64,000 nucleotides of DNA from Meghimatium bilineatum (GCA_034231615.1 CM067298.1:37020127-37084126), one strand, 5' to 3'; positions 32,286-44,906 are shown, counted from the first letter of the stretch. Program-made: numbers and translations. Notes: generated from the sequence alone by a model not told the origin.

Positions 32286-32889
32286 AGAGAGAGAGAGAGA
32301 GAGCTACTAATGAAGCATTAGGGAGTTTCATCCATGTTTGCAAACATAATAAAGGAAACATATGAATAAATGAAATGTAGAGTTCTCCATGAAGGTCTTA
32401 TGACAGACCATTTTGAGATAAAAACAAGATAGGACATGGATGTTTCATCATCATTGATCTTTTCACTGGCTATAAATTGAATTATGAAATTAACAATAGT
32501 GGTTATCAGATTTGGAATCCAATGGACCCTGATGAAACGACTAGCAACTAGAGTACCTTGATTTTCCAGAAGACAGACCTTCATGCCTATCAATTTTCAG
32601 AAGATTCATTCTGTTTCATACCAAAATAATCTCTATATTCTGCCTTTGATCCAAATTCTGTACAAAAAGTATTTTGCTAAAGGTTGTTACTAAAGGTCAA
32701 TATGGATGTATGCAAAGAAACCTGGATATATTCTGTATATATTACAGAAAATATGTGCCGGGGACATGCTGACAGGTATGGACCTTGCATTATTGCCTCA
32801 CATTTACACTCAAATGACAAAAAACAAACATTCTAAATGACAAGTCACTGTAAATAGGCTTAAATTTTCATAGAGAAAATACAAAACTG

Positions 32890-33130
32890 ATGATAATATT
32901 TTTTAGAACAGCTAATGGAAACCACGCTCAGACATCAACAGAATACACCACCAATCTCTTGAATGGATACTTACCGGCAAAAGAGCCAGGTGTAGACAAG
33001 AAGAAACACTCAGAAGAACAATACTTAGAGAAAGTAAAACAAACAATATTCATTCTATTCAAGAACTGCACTGAATAGCTTTGAACAGACAGAATTGGAG
33101 AAATCTGACCTTTGCCCTATGCGCTAACTT
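32890..33130 (+). mobile_element. LINE 3' fragment
   Basis: The frame GNHAQTSTEYTTNLLNGYLP, then EEQYLEKVKQ and, after stops, FALCANFSAKG resembles the C-terminus of an RTE-like ORF. Short and broken. Confidence 0.4.
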
Positions 33131-33159
33131 CAGCGCCAAAGGAAAATGAATGAATGAAA

Positions 33160-33745
33160 ACCAGATTACGTAGATGAAACAGCCCTGCAGAAGATAGAAT
33201 CATGCACATGACTTAGCAGAAGACAAAGAGGAGGGAAATATACAGATGTCAAGATAAGAATACAAAAAGCAAGCAGAAATTGTATTACATTAGGAAATTT
33301 ATGTAAATTAAATCAAATATAAAACTTAGAACATTTAACTAAAATGTGAGATCAATAGTGTTGTATGGCTCAAAACATGGACAATAAGAAAAGGGACACA
33401 GAGAAAACTTTCAATAGTGGATGTATGCATAGAATGAAAGATTTTAAATGATATGATGCACCAATGAGGAAATCGTAAAAATAATTAAACAAACATCAGT
33501 GGCTATAGAACAGAAATAGCAGCACTGGAGATGGATAAGACCAATGAAAAATGTTGTAAAACAGAAATTGTTGAGGAAACTCAGGGAAAGAGGAAGGCCA
33601 AAAAATTCTTGGAGAAAAGAATTATATATGGATACACACATGGTTGGTAAGACATGGAAAGAATTAGAAGCAATAACTAAAGACAGGGCAAGATGGAATA
33701 GGTTTGTTCAGGATCTCTGTTCCACAGTGAGTGAAAGATGAATTT
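33160..33745 (+). mobile_element. RTE-like LINE 3' fragment
   Basis: Broken frames include LGNLCKLNQI, a degraded VLYGSETW block (VVWLKTW), then KLRERGRPKNSWRKELY and TWKELEAITKDRARWNRFVQ, the typical RTE tail. It stops at 33741. It lies 260 bp from the 3' end of the minus-strand gene. Confidence 0.75.
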
Positions 33746-34007
33746 AAAAAAAACAACTTTTTGTCACATAGTGCAATTATATGTTTGCTTTAAAAACACA
33801 AAAGCTTTTGAGATTTTAACATGTTGACATTTAGTGACATAAAATTAGAAACGAGATAATTCTGTTCAAACAAGGAGAATAACACTGGAGTGAGAGACTT
33901 CATAGACCAACCTTTTCATCACAACTCTATCTCTTCAGCCAAAATACACAGAAAACAAGCAGAAATATTTTAAATTGCATTTGTATGCACTTTATCCTAC
34001 TGGAATA

Positions 34008-35288
34008 CTACATAAATTGTTTAACCATGTCTAAAGGAAATAGCTTGCTTTGTTTATCCACTGAAGATGATTCCTCAATTTCTGCACTTCCCATGCCTTT
34101 TCCATGTGACATTTTATTTGTGATAATTTTTGATTTATTTATTTTTGCAGATCTGTCTAGGCACGACTTTAATGAATCTGTTTCTAAACTACTTACACTT
34201 CCAAGAGAATCACTTTTTGATGCTTCAGTTTCATCGCTTCCTTTCAATTTATCTACATTCAAACCAAGAGAAACAACACATGTATTGTTTGATTTATCAT
34301 GTCCATTTGTGGAACTGGAATACGATAAAGCACCAATGATAGAGCTCAGGAGAGTTGAAATATGAGATGTATTTGAAGCACTGTCTTCATAGTTTTGACT
34401 TGACAATTGCATATTCTGTGTTCTATTATTATTTTTACTGGCTGCCTGATGCTTGTATTTGCTGCTAAGATTTGGACATGGCAAAAGAAGTTCATTGTTG
34501 TGCTGAACTAGGTATCTTGGACGTATTGAAGCAATGCTAACATCAGAGTCACCACAGCTAGATGAATTGCTAAGTTTAACAACCTGTTTCACATTAATTT
34601 TTGGACTCTCTACTCTTTTTTGGTCTTTAGAAACAGGCTTTTCTGTTTTGGAAGTTTTCTTAAAAGTGTTATTGCCTTTGCTGCAAAGATTTGCTTTTTG
34701 GTTTATTTTCTTAACTTCAGCAACATTACTGTTAATTTTCACCTGTGATAATGTGCTTTCCCTGCTTAACTGATCTGATAAATTATTATTCAGACATGAG
34801 ACATCAGGACTGGCATTCACAATTATTTTACTCTTATATCCTTCACATAATGATCTGATGGATGGACTTGCAGTACCTGGAATATTGTATGAACTATTAA
34901 GCTTTGAATGACTTTCTATTGCAACTTGTTGAACTGGTAACCTTTTTTGACTTGCTATACTAATTGTAGCAGTAGAAAAGTTACGTGTTAGAGCAAAATC
35001 AGGCGTCATTGTGCACGAATGTAACTGATAATCTTCTAGAGTAAAGGTCTGATTACTTCTCTTGTTACGATTTCCTGTAAAGTGACAATGACTTACAGGA
35101 CCACTGAGACATTTATGTATAGTTTCTTGTCTCATTTTGGTTGCTGATCTTCCACATCGAATCTTAGTCTGACCGCCTCGAACATTTTTTCCTTGATTGT
35201 TATGTATCACTGGTGAATTATTTATATTGTTCCGTTTATAACTTCTCTCATTTGTTTGTGAACTTATCCGCTTGTTCCAGTCAAAGTC
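34008..35288 (-). CDS. Unknown-function gene, exon 2 (terminal)
   Basis: The frame opens at DFDWNKRISS after the acceptor and runs 426 codons to TAA at 34008. The stretches KTSKTEKPVSKDQKR and SSIIGALSYSSSTNG typify the biased composition. A GTG at 35210 lies inside the exon and is not a start. Confidence 0.82.
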   Translation of the reverse strand, partial: DFDWNKRISSQTNERSYKRNNINNSPVIHNNQGKNVRGGQTKIRCGRSATKMRQETIHKCLSGPVSHCHFTGNRNKRSNQTFTLEDYQLHSCTMTPDFALTRNFSTATISIASQKRLPVQQVAIESHSKLNSSYNIPGTASPSIRSLCEGYKSKIIVNASPDVSCLNNNLSDQLSRESTLSQVKINSNVAEVKKINQKANLCSKGNNTFKKTSKTEKPVSKDQKRVESPKINVKQVVKLSNSSSCGDSDVSIASIRPRYLVQHNNELLLPCPNLSSKYKHQAASKNNNRTQNMQLSSQNYEDSASNTSHISTLLSSIIGALSYSSSTNGHDKSNNTCVVSLGLNVDKLKGSDETEASKSDSLGSVSSLETDSLKSCLDRSAKINKSKIITNKMSHGKGMGSAEIEESSSVDKQSKLFPLDMVKQFM

Positions 35289-37648
35289 CTGAAAATAAAT
35301 TAATAATGCCTGTGTTGATCAAGTTAGTATTCTATAGCATTTAAATGGTATTATCTGAATCTAAGTAAAAAATGTAGTGATCAGGAGACCGCACATAGCT
35401 TTAGAAAATAACAAATAGAGATGAAGAGAGGCAGAAATATGTAAATGTGACTATATAATGAAAATAATAATAAATGAAATCAATGAACTATTATTTGCCG
35501 ATGATCAAAGTTTAATATACAAAGGTGAGGAAACTTTGCAAAAGCACATCAATGCATTGCTGTTAGCATGTCAGAAGTACAACATGAAAATTAATATACA
35601 AAAAACAGAAGTTATGAAAATTAGCAAGTCTTCAATACCAATGAATATAACAATAGATAACACCAAAGTGAAACAAGCCAAAAAATTTAAATATCTAGGC
35701 AGCATTTTTTTCTGAAGATGGAAGACTAGACAGAGAAATAGAAACAAGGTGCCAGAAAGCAAACAGTGACGTACCAACTTTCACCATTATTTCTTCATCA
35801 AAAGATCAAGATGGAAATTAAAAAACAAATAATATCTACAATTTTTATACCAACACTGTGCTGCCAATGTTAAACATGGTCTTTAACAGCTTTGCAACAA
35901 AGAAAAATCGTCACATGTGAAATGAAGTGTCTGAGAAAAGCTGCAATGGTTACCAAACTATATAAAATAAGAAATTAGAATAAGAGTTGGTATAATATCA
36001 TGTATCAAACATATTGAGAGACAGCAAGTAAAATGGTTCGGTCACCATATGAGAATGAAGCCAAACCAAATACCAATAAGAGCATATAATACAAGAATAT
36101 CTGGGCGTAAGGCCAAAGGTAGACCAAGAAAATGGTGGATAGAAAACATCAAGATAGTCTTAAACAAACATGGACTAAATACAACCACTGTGACACATCT
36201 GGCCTTGGAACGACAGCTTAAGCTCCCACCCCTACGCTTAACGGCAAGTGTGAATGTGATCAAAATCATTCACCTGGGGATAGACAATAGACAATAAATT
36301 GTGCAATTCTATGTGTGCTGTACTGAACTTTCTGGTAATGTAATCACATTTCTTTGGTTCTCCCTCTCTTCATCTCTATTTGTTGTTTTCTATACCTTTT
36401 TACTTTATACTATAACAGTGCCTCACATATTTTTTAAAACAAACATTTAAACATAGATGCTAAAGTTGCATTATACAAGACTATTATTATCCCATCACAT
36501 TGCTTTACTGTTGCATGTAGTCTGTTTGATTTTGTGGTTCCTTTCTGTATTTGTTCATCTCTTTCTTGATAAAGACTTTTTGGTCAAAATTTCGATCCTA
36601 TGTATTGTTTAAAGTAACACTGCTATTCAACCCTTTTTATATTTTTTCAATATTTACTTATCTGAATCTAACTACTAGTCTGATAAAAATACATTCATGT
36701 AACTGGTGATAATTACAGTGATGCATTGAAAAGCAAACCTCGAAATCCTTCAAATGATTGCTGATCACTCTGCAGATGATGATGATGCCATTGTGTTCAC
36801 TGATGTGTCAGGGCGAGTAGTCTGGCTGGGGTTGTGCTACTAGTGTGAGAGGGAGAGTCATTACTGAACACAGTGGAACATACAGGACAACCACATCAAG
36901 TATGCAAATGGAAGGGGAAACAGTTATCTCCACTGTCAAATAGCTCTCTGGAATTTTATTTACTGAGGCAGTTATTGTGTTAGATTCGCAGTCCATGCTT
37001 CAAAAGATACAATATGGATGATGTTTATATGAGTGGATGGCATCTATAGCTACTTCCAATGTCAATGACATCACATGGATTTACTGAACAGGACATTCAA
37101 GCATTCATGGTAATGAGAGAGCAGACAGACTTGCATCAATAGATGGGGAGTTGATAATGGACAAGGGGGATGTAATGACACTGCTTCATGAGCGAATGGA
37201 TGTAGACACAAGGATTGACACGACATCAAGGTTGTGATTCTGAGAATTTGATATTAAACTTGAAAATAGTACAGCTGACCTCTACAGGGTAGAAAGAGGA
37301 GTAAGCCACAGCAACAATTAAATGCATTCCTTTCAACATTTGCTAGGAGAGACTGATCACATATGTATCTGTTTAGAGTGCAATGATGCCCATAATAATT
37401 TTTATATAAGTTTAAGAACTTTAAGATAACTTTTAGACACTTACCTTAAGACAAGAGCTGTGTCCTTCATAATTTTCTCTGCTAATAAACTCATTGATCA
37501 CAAATTGATGTTGAGCTTTACCATCTATATTGCAGTACAGAAAACCAGTTACAGCAGTGCATTTTTCAGTTTGTATTGTTCTCCTACATGCATTACGTAA
37601 GCCATGAACAATGGCCAGCAAGAGGTTTTGTGAAACTGGATCATTCAT
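34008..37648 (-). CDS. Two-exon gene for a Ser/Asn/Lys-rich protein of unknown function
   Basis: I join exon 37445-37648 to exon 34008-35288 on the minus strand, 495 codons with stop excluded by one. The start ATG at 37648 is the first after an in-frame TAA seven codons upstream. The donor is a perfect AAG|GTAAGT and the acceptor ttattttcag, both phase 0. The first exon has a compact, possibly folded N-terminus (NLLLAIVHGLRNACRRTI, then TGFLYCNIDGKAQHQFVINE). The second is low in hydrophobics and rich in Ser, Asn and Lys, so probably disordered; no enzyme motif, signal peptide or membrane helix is seen. The 2.2-kb intron holds LINE fragments on the opposite strand. I do not recognise the family. 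Open length and clean splice sites argue for a real gene. Confidence 0.8.
35458..36297 (+). mobile_element. LINE family D fragment, RT end to 3' terminus
   Basis: It begins NELLFADDQSLIYKGEE, with the catalytic ADD motif, then MKINIQKTEVMKISKSS and KQAKKFKYLGSIF. After frameshifts, KCLRKAAMVTKL and RQQVKWFGHHMRMKPNQIPI lead to GRKAKGRPRKWWIENIKIVL. The 3' end is caatagacaataaa. It is the best 3' half of family D here, placed in the intron of the minus-strand gene. Confidence 0.88.
36780..37400 (+). mobile_element. RNase H LINE fragment (family B-like)
   Basis: Broken frames give IVFTDVSGR, a GCATSVRGRVITEHSGTYRT stretch, VLDSQSMLQKIQYG, and GHSSIHGNERADRLASIDGE. The TDGS Asp is retained but Gly is changed. 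It lies in the intron of the minus-strand gene, about 50 bp from exon 1 at its end. Confidence 0.75.
37445..37648 (-). CDS. Unknown-function gene, exon 1
   Basis: It encodes 68 residues from MNDPVSQNLL to EGHSSCLK. Four Cys and the FLYC/QFVINE stretches give it a more ordered look than exon 2. The donor consensus is complete. Confidence 0.8.
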
Positions 37649-37659
37649 TTTATTTGGAC

Positions 37660-38625
37660 AGTAAACTTAGTTTTTGCTTTTCTGTACACCGTACCAATGC
37701 TATTTATTGGTTACTTCACTAACACAAAGATGACATTTTCATGAAAGGTCCAGTAGTTTCCTTCATTAATTTATGGTAGGCTAAAACTCTTTAAACTCTG
37801 CAATGAAAATAATAATAATAATGTTCTGTTTCAATATTTATTTAACAATATATTTGCTGCAGTTGCTGTGAAATGGCCCAGAATGCATTTGCTATATTTT
37901 TTGTTAAATATGAAGTATATTTTTAGCAAGAAAAAGGAACAATTATTTTGATATTTTTTAAAAAAGTGCTTAAGATGTGAAGAGAACTGATTTTATTGTA
38001 CTTGAGTTTCTCCCACATGTATTTTATTCATATGAACAGAGCAATAAGTTGTCTTTCGAGATTAATGCTCAGAATTTTAAAATAATTAACATGACAGAAG
38101 TGAGATAATCTGGAAAAGGAAACTGGAGACAGAAAATAATAAAGTGAGATATGGAGACAAGATCTATCATGTCTGTCAATCTGATATGATCAAAATCTTT
38201 ATACAAAGCTCTTAAACAATTAATATTTTATTGAATATGATTGTGTGTTAGTGATCTAAAACAGATGTGACTTGTATCCTTTTATTGAATCAATTACCAA
38301 GCAAAATAGCAGAAATGATAATATAGACTATTTTTAATATGGAAATACAATGTAAAAGTCAATAGAAACATGCTAAACACCAATAAAAATCCAATAATCC
38401 CCTCATTAGATCATTTACACATGTTTGATCTGAGGTTAGAGGTGAAAGGTTAACAAACTATATCAATGGTTACCTTTTGCTGGACAACTGAACATTAATT
38501 TGATTTTCAGCAAGCACCCGAATTCAATTAAGCCAAGCTATAATGGAGCCAATTTTCATCTGTCTACATACTAAATTTGAGAAACCTATGGGTTACAGGA
38601 AAACATAGAGTTACGGAGTTGTCCT
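37660..38625. other. Upstream of the minus-strand gene, nothing recognised
   Basis: This is the likely 5' flank of the unknown gene; no TATA-like or CpG-rich signal stands out. A short SINE-like block (gtacttgagtttctcccaca) lies at 38000-38050. An (AT)n run lies at 38629-38649. Confidence 0.4.
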
Positions 38626-38679
38626 TTTATATATATATATATATATATTGGATTAAACCTTAGGACTATGTAAAAAAGA

Positions 38680-38870
38680 ATTGGTAGCATATCCTATTCA
38701 GGATGTAGCCATCAACCCCTCATTTTTATTCTGTAATGATTTTCTAGGCAATATAAATTCCAAGAGTACATGCACAATTGCCTGTGGAGGTATCCGAACT
38801 CGGTACCTTGGCCATAACAGACGTGCACTGTACCAAGCTGTCACAGAGCCAGACTAAACCTATGTAGAAT
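38680..38870 (-). repeat. tRNA-derived SINE
   Basis: On the minus strand: ctctgtgacagcttggtac, then ccgagttcggatacc (box B-like), and a tail ggatatgctacc that recurs at 11267-11300. Head and tail organisation is that of a SINE. Confidence 0.6.
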
Positions 38871-39233
38871 CTAGATAATACAATTCAAAACTTTAAGTCC
38901 AACCAGATGAGTAAGGGAAAAAACTATACTTTCTAACCAAATATTGGACTTTCTAAAGGTACTTTTCATATCTCAACATTTTTAATACATTTTTTTGAAG
39001 TAATGAATTGTGTTTGTGTATGTTATTTCAGGGGAAAGGGTGTTCTATCACTAAAATATAGGAAATTATTTGCAAACTAAGCATATACTCACCTTTTTTT
39101 CTAGAAAAGAAAGCACTGAAGTGGAGTAAGGAAAGACCAAATGAGAAAATGCTTAGCATTGTGGAACATGGGCATTAATTAATGAATAACAGTACACCAG
39201 ACATAAGGCTATGAACAAAATTGATCTTTCACG

Positions 39234-39395
39234 TTCATTCTCAAACTTCTGATGGTTCTCTCTTTTAGCAGGATCATTGTCCTACTAGATTTCCAGCAGG
39301 ATGTAGTTCATAGAATGGAAATGCGTTGTGTCAACATTTTATTTGCGACAACGGCCCAACACATTTGTCTTCGGTGGAAGGGAATGATCTAAGAA
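39234..39395 (-). repeat. SINE2 copy 3
   Basis: On the minus strand: ccgaagacaaatgtgttggg, gcaaataaaatgttg, catttccattctatgaac, ggaaatctagtaggac and gtttgagaatgaacg. It directly precedes LINE A copy 3. Confidence 0.8.
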
Positions 39396-39412
39396 CTCAT
39401 ACTTAAAAGCAC

Positions 39413-40075
39413 TTGAAGCCACACGATACAATAATTTACACAGACAGCTCACTAACACAAGAAACAAACAGGTGTGGTTGGGGTTTCATGGCCTACCAAA
39501 ATGGCAAGAAATTAGCTGAGAAGTCAACTGCATATCCCACTACAACATTGAGTATGAGAATGGAAATAGAAGCGGTGATAGCAGCTCTCACTTTGCTAGC
39601 AATGCAACCACCAACAGACTCAGTGATTCTATCACACTCTCAAAGTATGTTGCACAAGATAGAAAAGTGTATGTTCAGAACTGAATGGGTCACTCTTCTC
39701 AACAATGCGCAGATCATTACATGGATTTACTGCCCAGGTCATGTTGGGATCAGGAGAAACGAAAGAGCCGATGTGTTGACTGGGAAAGCCTTGGTGAACA
39801 GTATCGAGATAAGAATAGACAGGATTGAATTGATTAGAGCAATCATGGATACCCTACGAGAAGATGAGGAGGAGGGTGAACAAGACAATGTGCATATTCA
39901 AAGAATGGTAGAAATGGGAGGGACTAGTTGTCATTGGAGAAAGTGCTCCCTCACCGGAAAGTACAAAAGAACGCATAATCAGCAACTGACTGGGACACTG
40001 AGCTTATACACGTTTAGATGGTTGATGCAATGCCAAGCAGAGCATATATCAAAAATCAAGATAAGGGATTGGTTT
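39413..40075 (+). mobile_element. LINE family A copy 3, intact RNase H frame
   Basis: An uninterrupted frame encodes TIIYTDSSLTQETNRCGWGF, MRMEIEAVIAAL, SQSMLHKIEKCM and ITWIYCPGHVGIRRNERADV, a nearly whole RNase H with Asp, Glu, Asp(Ser-changed) and Asp positions visible; the third Asp of the usual TDSQS is replaced (SHSQS). The C-terminal tail runs to about 40070, after which the sequence is antisense to LINE F. Confidence 0.85.
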
Positions 40076-43000
40076 CTTCTGCAGAGTTTGTTTATGTTGT
40101 CATTGTCCTTTGGCTGTGTCATTTCACTAAATACATTTCGATCAGTCAGCCCAATTTGCCCATCTGTTCAACCAGATTTCCCTGGTGTTGTTTCTGAGAA
40201 TCTGTATGACTGTTCCCATACTACAAGGTCTTTGCTTTTGTTGTTTTGAGGCACCTCTTTTTTGCAAGTCTGTCCACTAATTCGTTTCCTTCTATATCAT
40301 TATGTCCAGGGATTCATTGCATGGTTACACTGATTGGATATGCAGAGATAAGACTGTGCTGATAAGGCTTTTGCTATGTGGAGAATATCTTGATTTTCAT
40401 ATGGGGCATGTTTAAGAGCTTCCAAAACTGACATAGAGTCTGTAAAAATGACTATGTCTGATGGTTTCTGTTCCATGAGATCAAACTATTGGTGTATTAA
40501 CTCAATGGCTCTCTTGATGGCTTCAGCCTCTGCTTCATAATTTGAGAAATTTTAACCTCAGATCACAGAACTTGTAGGCAGATCCATCAGGTATTGCATA
40601 TGGATGCCATATACTGTAAAACAGGTGGCCTTGAAAGCAGATCCATCAGTGTAGGCCTTGATTGCTATGATGGGTAGCTGTTTATAGTTTCTAGGGCACA
40701 TGTTCTCAGGATGGTTGGTAGTGTTCCCTTATTTGCTGTTTCATCTAAAAATTTTGTTTGGATTGTTGGTTGGTGCAAGTTCTCCCAAGGGGGTGGTCCG
40801 AGGTATTTTTTTTCTAGTTCCATCTCTTGCAGTAACTGGTGTTTATAATCTTCCTCTCCAGATATATCAAGTAGAAACAGTTGATTTTGTCTTTTTGTTT
40901 GTTCCCAAGTGTCAATGAGTATTTTATTTTGATGGTCATTCTTTTGTCTCTTGTAGCTTTCTACCGCTTCCGTCAGTGCTCTTTTCCGTCTGATATCCAG
41001 GGGCTCTACATTTGCATTAATACTGCTGTGGGTGTTGATTGCATCTCTCCACAGATTAGTCTCAGAGCTTGGTTCTGCACCCTATTCAGGGATGAGATAG
41101 TTGTATTGCTCACAATGGTCTGGAGAGAAAGGCTGTAATCCATTACTGATCTCACATAGCAAAGATACAGTTGGCAGAGAGTCTGGTTGTCTGCCCCCCC
41201 CCCCAGTTTGTACTATCTAGTCTCTTAATGAGGTTTAGGCATTAACTTGTTTTTCCTCTGAGATTTTCTATGTGGTTGTATTGTGTTAGTTGTCTGTCTA
41301 GTTTTACTCTAAGGTATACAGGGGTTTCTTCCTTTGTTAATATTCCCCCACTCATTTTGATGTTGACATATTTTTTGCTGCTTTGTGACCATGAGAGAAT
41401 AGAGTAAGCAGTTTTCCGTGTAGTGATTTTTAGTTTCCACAATTCACAATATACTGAGATTGTGAGGAGCTCTGTTGATCTTTGCTTTTGCCAGGATATG
41501 ATATTTATTAGTGGCCCAGATGGCAAGGTTAACAGCAAACAATGCTTTGACACATTGAAATGATTCACTAGATCATCAATTAAAATAAGGAAGAGTGTGC
41601 ATTTTAGAGTGGAGACTTTCCGCCGAAGAAGGATGTGTCGGGCCATTGGCGCAAATAAAACGGTGACACAACGTATTTCCATTCTTTGGACTGCATCCTG
41701 CTGGAAATCTAGTAGTACTGCTTCAGAAGAGATCCAGCAGGAGTTTGAGAATGAACGCTGAAGAAGAAGAAGAGTGGAGCCTTGAGGCAGTCCCTCCTCC
41801 ATTGTTCTTTTTCGGGATAGTGTACCAGCTGTGATGATGTTCCTCCTTCTCAAGCGAAGATGAGCATGGCATGAAAAAACATTAGATGCAATAGAAAAAA
41901 AAAAAAATTATAATAATTAAAATTGGTAATTAATTAATTAATTATCAGCTGTACCAGCATAGCTGGTGACTATGGTTCTGTTTGTCAGGAAGGCCTGCAT
42001 CCATTTAAACATCTTTCCACTTATTCCCATTCTGTTCATCTTCAGCAAAAGTCTTCACCAGACTTTGTCATATGCTTGCTCAAGATCAATGAACACTACT
42101 TTTTCCGTCTTGGAAACTATCCATCACATTTTATGTGAATCTGAAAAGAGGGTCATCTGTATGACATTTGTGCTTGAAGCCTGCCTGGTTATTATCTATA
42201 CAGTCATGGTCTTCTAGCCACCAGTATAGTCTGTTCTTAACCATTCTCTCAACCAGCTTGCCTATGCATGAGGTGAGGGATATGGGCCTATAACTTCTTG
42301 ATGTTCCTGCCAGTTTTCTTTTCTTAAGAATGAGGTTGATGGTTGCTCTGAGACATGGCAATTGTTCTTCCTTGCATGTTCTATTAATAAATTATAGGAG
42401 TATTACTTTTGCATTAGGTCCCAGCTGAGATATCATTTCATTTTTAATTTTATCTGGTCCTGGAGATATGTTTCTAGCAAGTTTCCATATTGCCATAATC
42501 AGTTCTTGTATGCTGAATAGGCCATTGAATGCAGCAATATTGTTCTGATCTTTGTTAGGCATTATACTATGTAAGTATTTTGTCTAATTTATTCCTTTGC
42601 TGTGACTTGTTAACATTTGCATGAAAATTGTTGAATGTATCTGCTTTCTTCATGGGTATTGTTATTTCATTGCCACAATCATCTACTATGGGTGTTGGAT
42701 TGTTCTTTCTGTATTTTCCCTCAATATTATGCACGCTTCATTTCCTACTCTTTTTAGATTTAGTTTGCTACATTTTTCTATCTAGGTCTTTCATTTGTTT
42801 TCTTTTGTGATTTATCTTACTTTTGCTGTCCATCTGTTGTATTCTGTGTTGTTTAAGGTGGTAGAGTGTTTCTTAGCTTTCTTCCAGGCCTTTCTCCTCT
42901 CTTTGACTGCTTCAGCCAGTTCAGGTGTCCAATAGTGTTTGTATTTCTTGACCTTACCCCTTGGCATACATTTTTAGCAGGTGCTAAAATTATGGTGCAG

Positions 43001-44390
43001 ATTTTAGTTTATGGTGTATGTTATGTTTATGTTAGCTTTTTTGCTGAGCTCACTGAACCCAGATTTAGATACTTGGCTGTATCAGGCCTAGTTGGCTTTC
43101 TTAAAGTTCCAAGAAGGCTTTACCTTGATCTGTATCATCTATGGTGTGGAGATAGTTGTTAGGATTGGTCAGTGATCACTGCCAACATCTTCTAAGTATT
43201 TGATGGTCTGTTGTCTGCTATGTCAGATCTGGTTGACTGGTCAAATTGTGTGCCTTGTGTAAGAATATTGGTAGAGTCTCCAAGGTCTGTAATAGGACTA
43301 GATTGGAACTGCTGTACATGTCTTCAATGGCTAGTCCTCTGTTGTTATAACGCATATTACCAAGCCCTTAGAATATGTGCATTAAAGTTGCCAGATATGA
43401 TGGTTCTCTTTAATGTGGACTCAAATTCTGGCAGACTTTTGGATGATGTTGGGGGACAGTAAATATTGTGCAGTGTATACCAGTTTTTATCCCACACTTT
43501 TATTCTCTGGTGGTCTAAGTCTCCTTCAGGACTGTTGGTTACAGTGGCCTGGACATCATTTCTAATTAGTGTCATAATGCTCTGACACATCAGACATTTA
43601 CGCTGTGTGTAGCCCATGATGTTGATTTCTTTCCATAGTGGTATTGTTTCCTGACAGAGGGCTACAGGTACGTTGTATTCCTGTAATGTTTTTATTACTT
43701 CTGAGATCTTGTTTTGTATACCTGATATGTTTAGTTGTAAAATGTTTAAGTTCCCCCTCACTGACTTTTCGCAAGGAGCAGGGGAGTGATCTCTCTTGTG
43801 TGGTTCTTGGTAACCGAGGTGACGTCCGAGTTCATATTGTAGATTTTGTTTGACTGGCAATGTGGATTTGGTTTTTTGCAGCAGACATCTCCATTCCAAA
43901 GAATGACAAGCAAATGTCTTCTTCTATCTGAAACTGGTAGTGTGGTCAATTGCATCATCAAGTCTCCATGAAAAATCTTTGCTTTTAGGGATTCAATTGG
44001 GGTTCTAGAGATGCATTCCCCGCTGGTCAGAAGCACTCAAGACAAGTGTGAGTATGTGCTGTAACAGTGTCACATCCAGCATCCCATGCCTTCATGCTTC
44101 TTCCCATTCTTGAGTTTCCAGATTACCCATGAGTTTTCTTGACTCTGCTTCCAATATCTCAAGATTAGGACATTTTGTGACAGTGGGTGCAGTGTCAGTT
44201 TGCAAGACACTCTCACTGCAGCTGGAACATTAGGCAAAACCCGGATCCACTCAAGGTAGAGATGTTCCTCCTCACCATGCAGGATCCTTGGTGAGGGCGT
44301 CAAGATTAGACAAGAAAGTGTGGTAGACAAGTAAGGACAAAGGAGAGACCTGGGTAGTAAGCCAAGCACTCAGTCGCTCTCATAGTAACC
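40075..44390 (-). mobile_element. LINE family F, near full length, Jockey-like
   Basis: Read on the minus strand from 44390: an ORF1 end with a CPNLEILEAESRKLMGN stretch; an endonuclease from about 43900 (NILQLNISGIQNKISEVIKT, VALCQETI, then SGNFNAH); RT from about 42360 (SYRPISLTSCIGKLVERMVK, NQAGF, then GLPQGSTL...LILIDDL); and RNase H near 40440 (IVIFTDSMSVLEALK). Stops and frameshifts are scattered, so it is dead. A SINE2 sits inside the RT at 41615-41770. The 3' end abuts LINE A copy 3 tail to tail. Confidence 0.9.
41615..41770 (+). mobile_element. SINE2 nested in LINE F, with TSD
   Basis: The 156-bp copy is flanked by agagtggag at 41606-41614 and 41771-41779. It has ggatgtgtcgggccattggc, gcaaataaaacggtgac, ggaaatctagtagtac, gagtttgagaatgaacgctg and a (gaa)n tail. 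The LINE reading frame is continuous across the empty site. Confidence 0.95.
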
Positions 44391-44489
44391 TCTTTTTTTT
44401 AAAACAGGGGTAGTGCTTACCTCATGAAGGTGTTCTACAGACATGTTTACGTATGATGCAAGAAGTTAAGTATAAGCCGGACAGTAGCT

Positions 44490-44820
44490 TCCGCAGGAAT
44501 GAAGAAAATTCTACACATGAAACTTACACTACACTACATTAACTGTATGTCCCATGGCAGCAACCTGCCGTGGGGAATGAAGATAACGCTTTATGTATTA
44601 AGCCACAGCAACTATTAGGTGGGGTGGCCAGTTCCTTTCATTGCTGCCTTTAAAGAGGTCAGGTACAACTATTTTATAGCTGAGTCGACTGAAGGAGTGG
44701 TTGTGTCAAGCGAGAAATCACCAGGATTTCTGTTTTCTTTTTTCTGTTTTCAGGATTGTGATTTCGAACCTGACAAGTAAGCTCTCTATCCACTAACCTA
44801 CCATGCTCCTTGGTAACTAG
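44490..44820 (-). repeat. tRNA-derived SINE, copy 2
   Basis: On the minus strand: gtaggttagtggatag (box A-like), GGTTCGAAATC (box B), ccccacctaatagttgctg, tcttcattccccacggcag and tgccatgggac. The body matches the copy at 17.2-17.6 kb. Confidence 0.8.
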
Positions 44821-44906
44821 TAAACTAAATACCTATATGGGACCTATTGTATGAAATGTATGCTAATATTTCAATTGTAAATAGCAGAAATAACATACTT
44901 CGGTAA

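Noticed and set aside
35208-35210. Possible start codon for the minus-strand gene
   Set aside because: The codon is GTG, and the frame continues upstream to a good splice acceptor at 35289; the real start is the ATG at 37648.
42866-43462. Plus-strand open frames of 83-98 residues
   Set aside because: They lie antisense to the LINE F endonuclease and linker and show biased, motif-free sequence.
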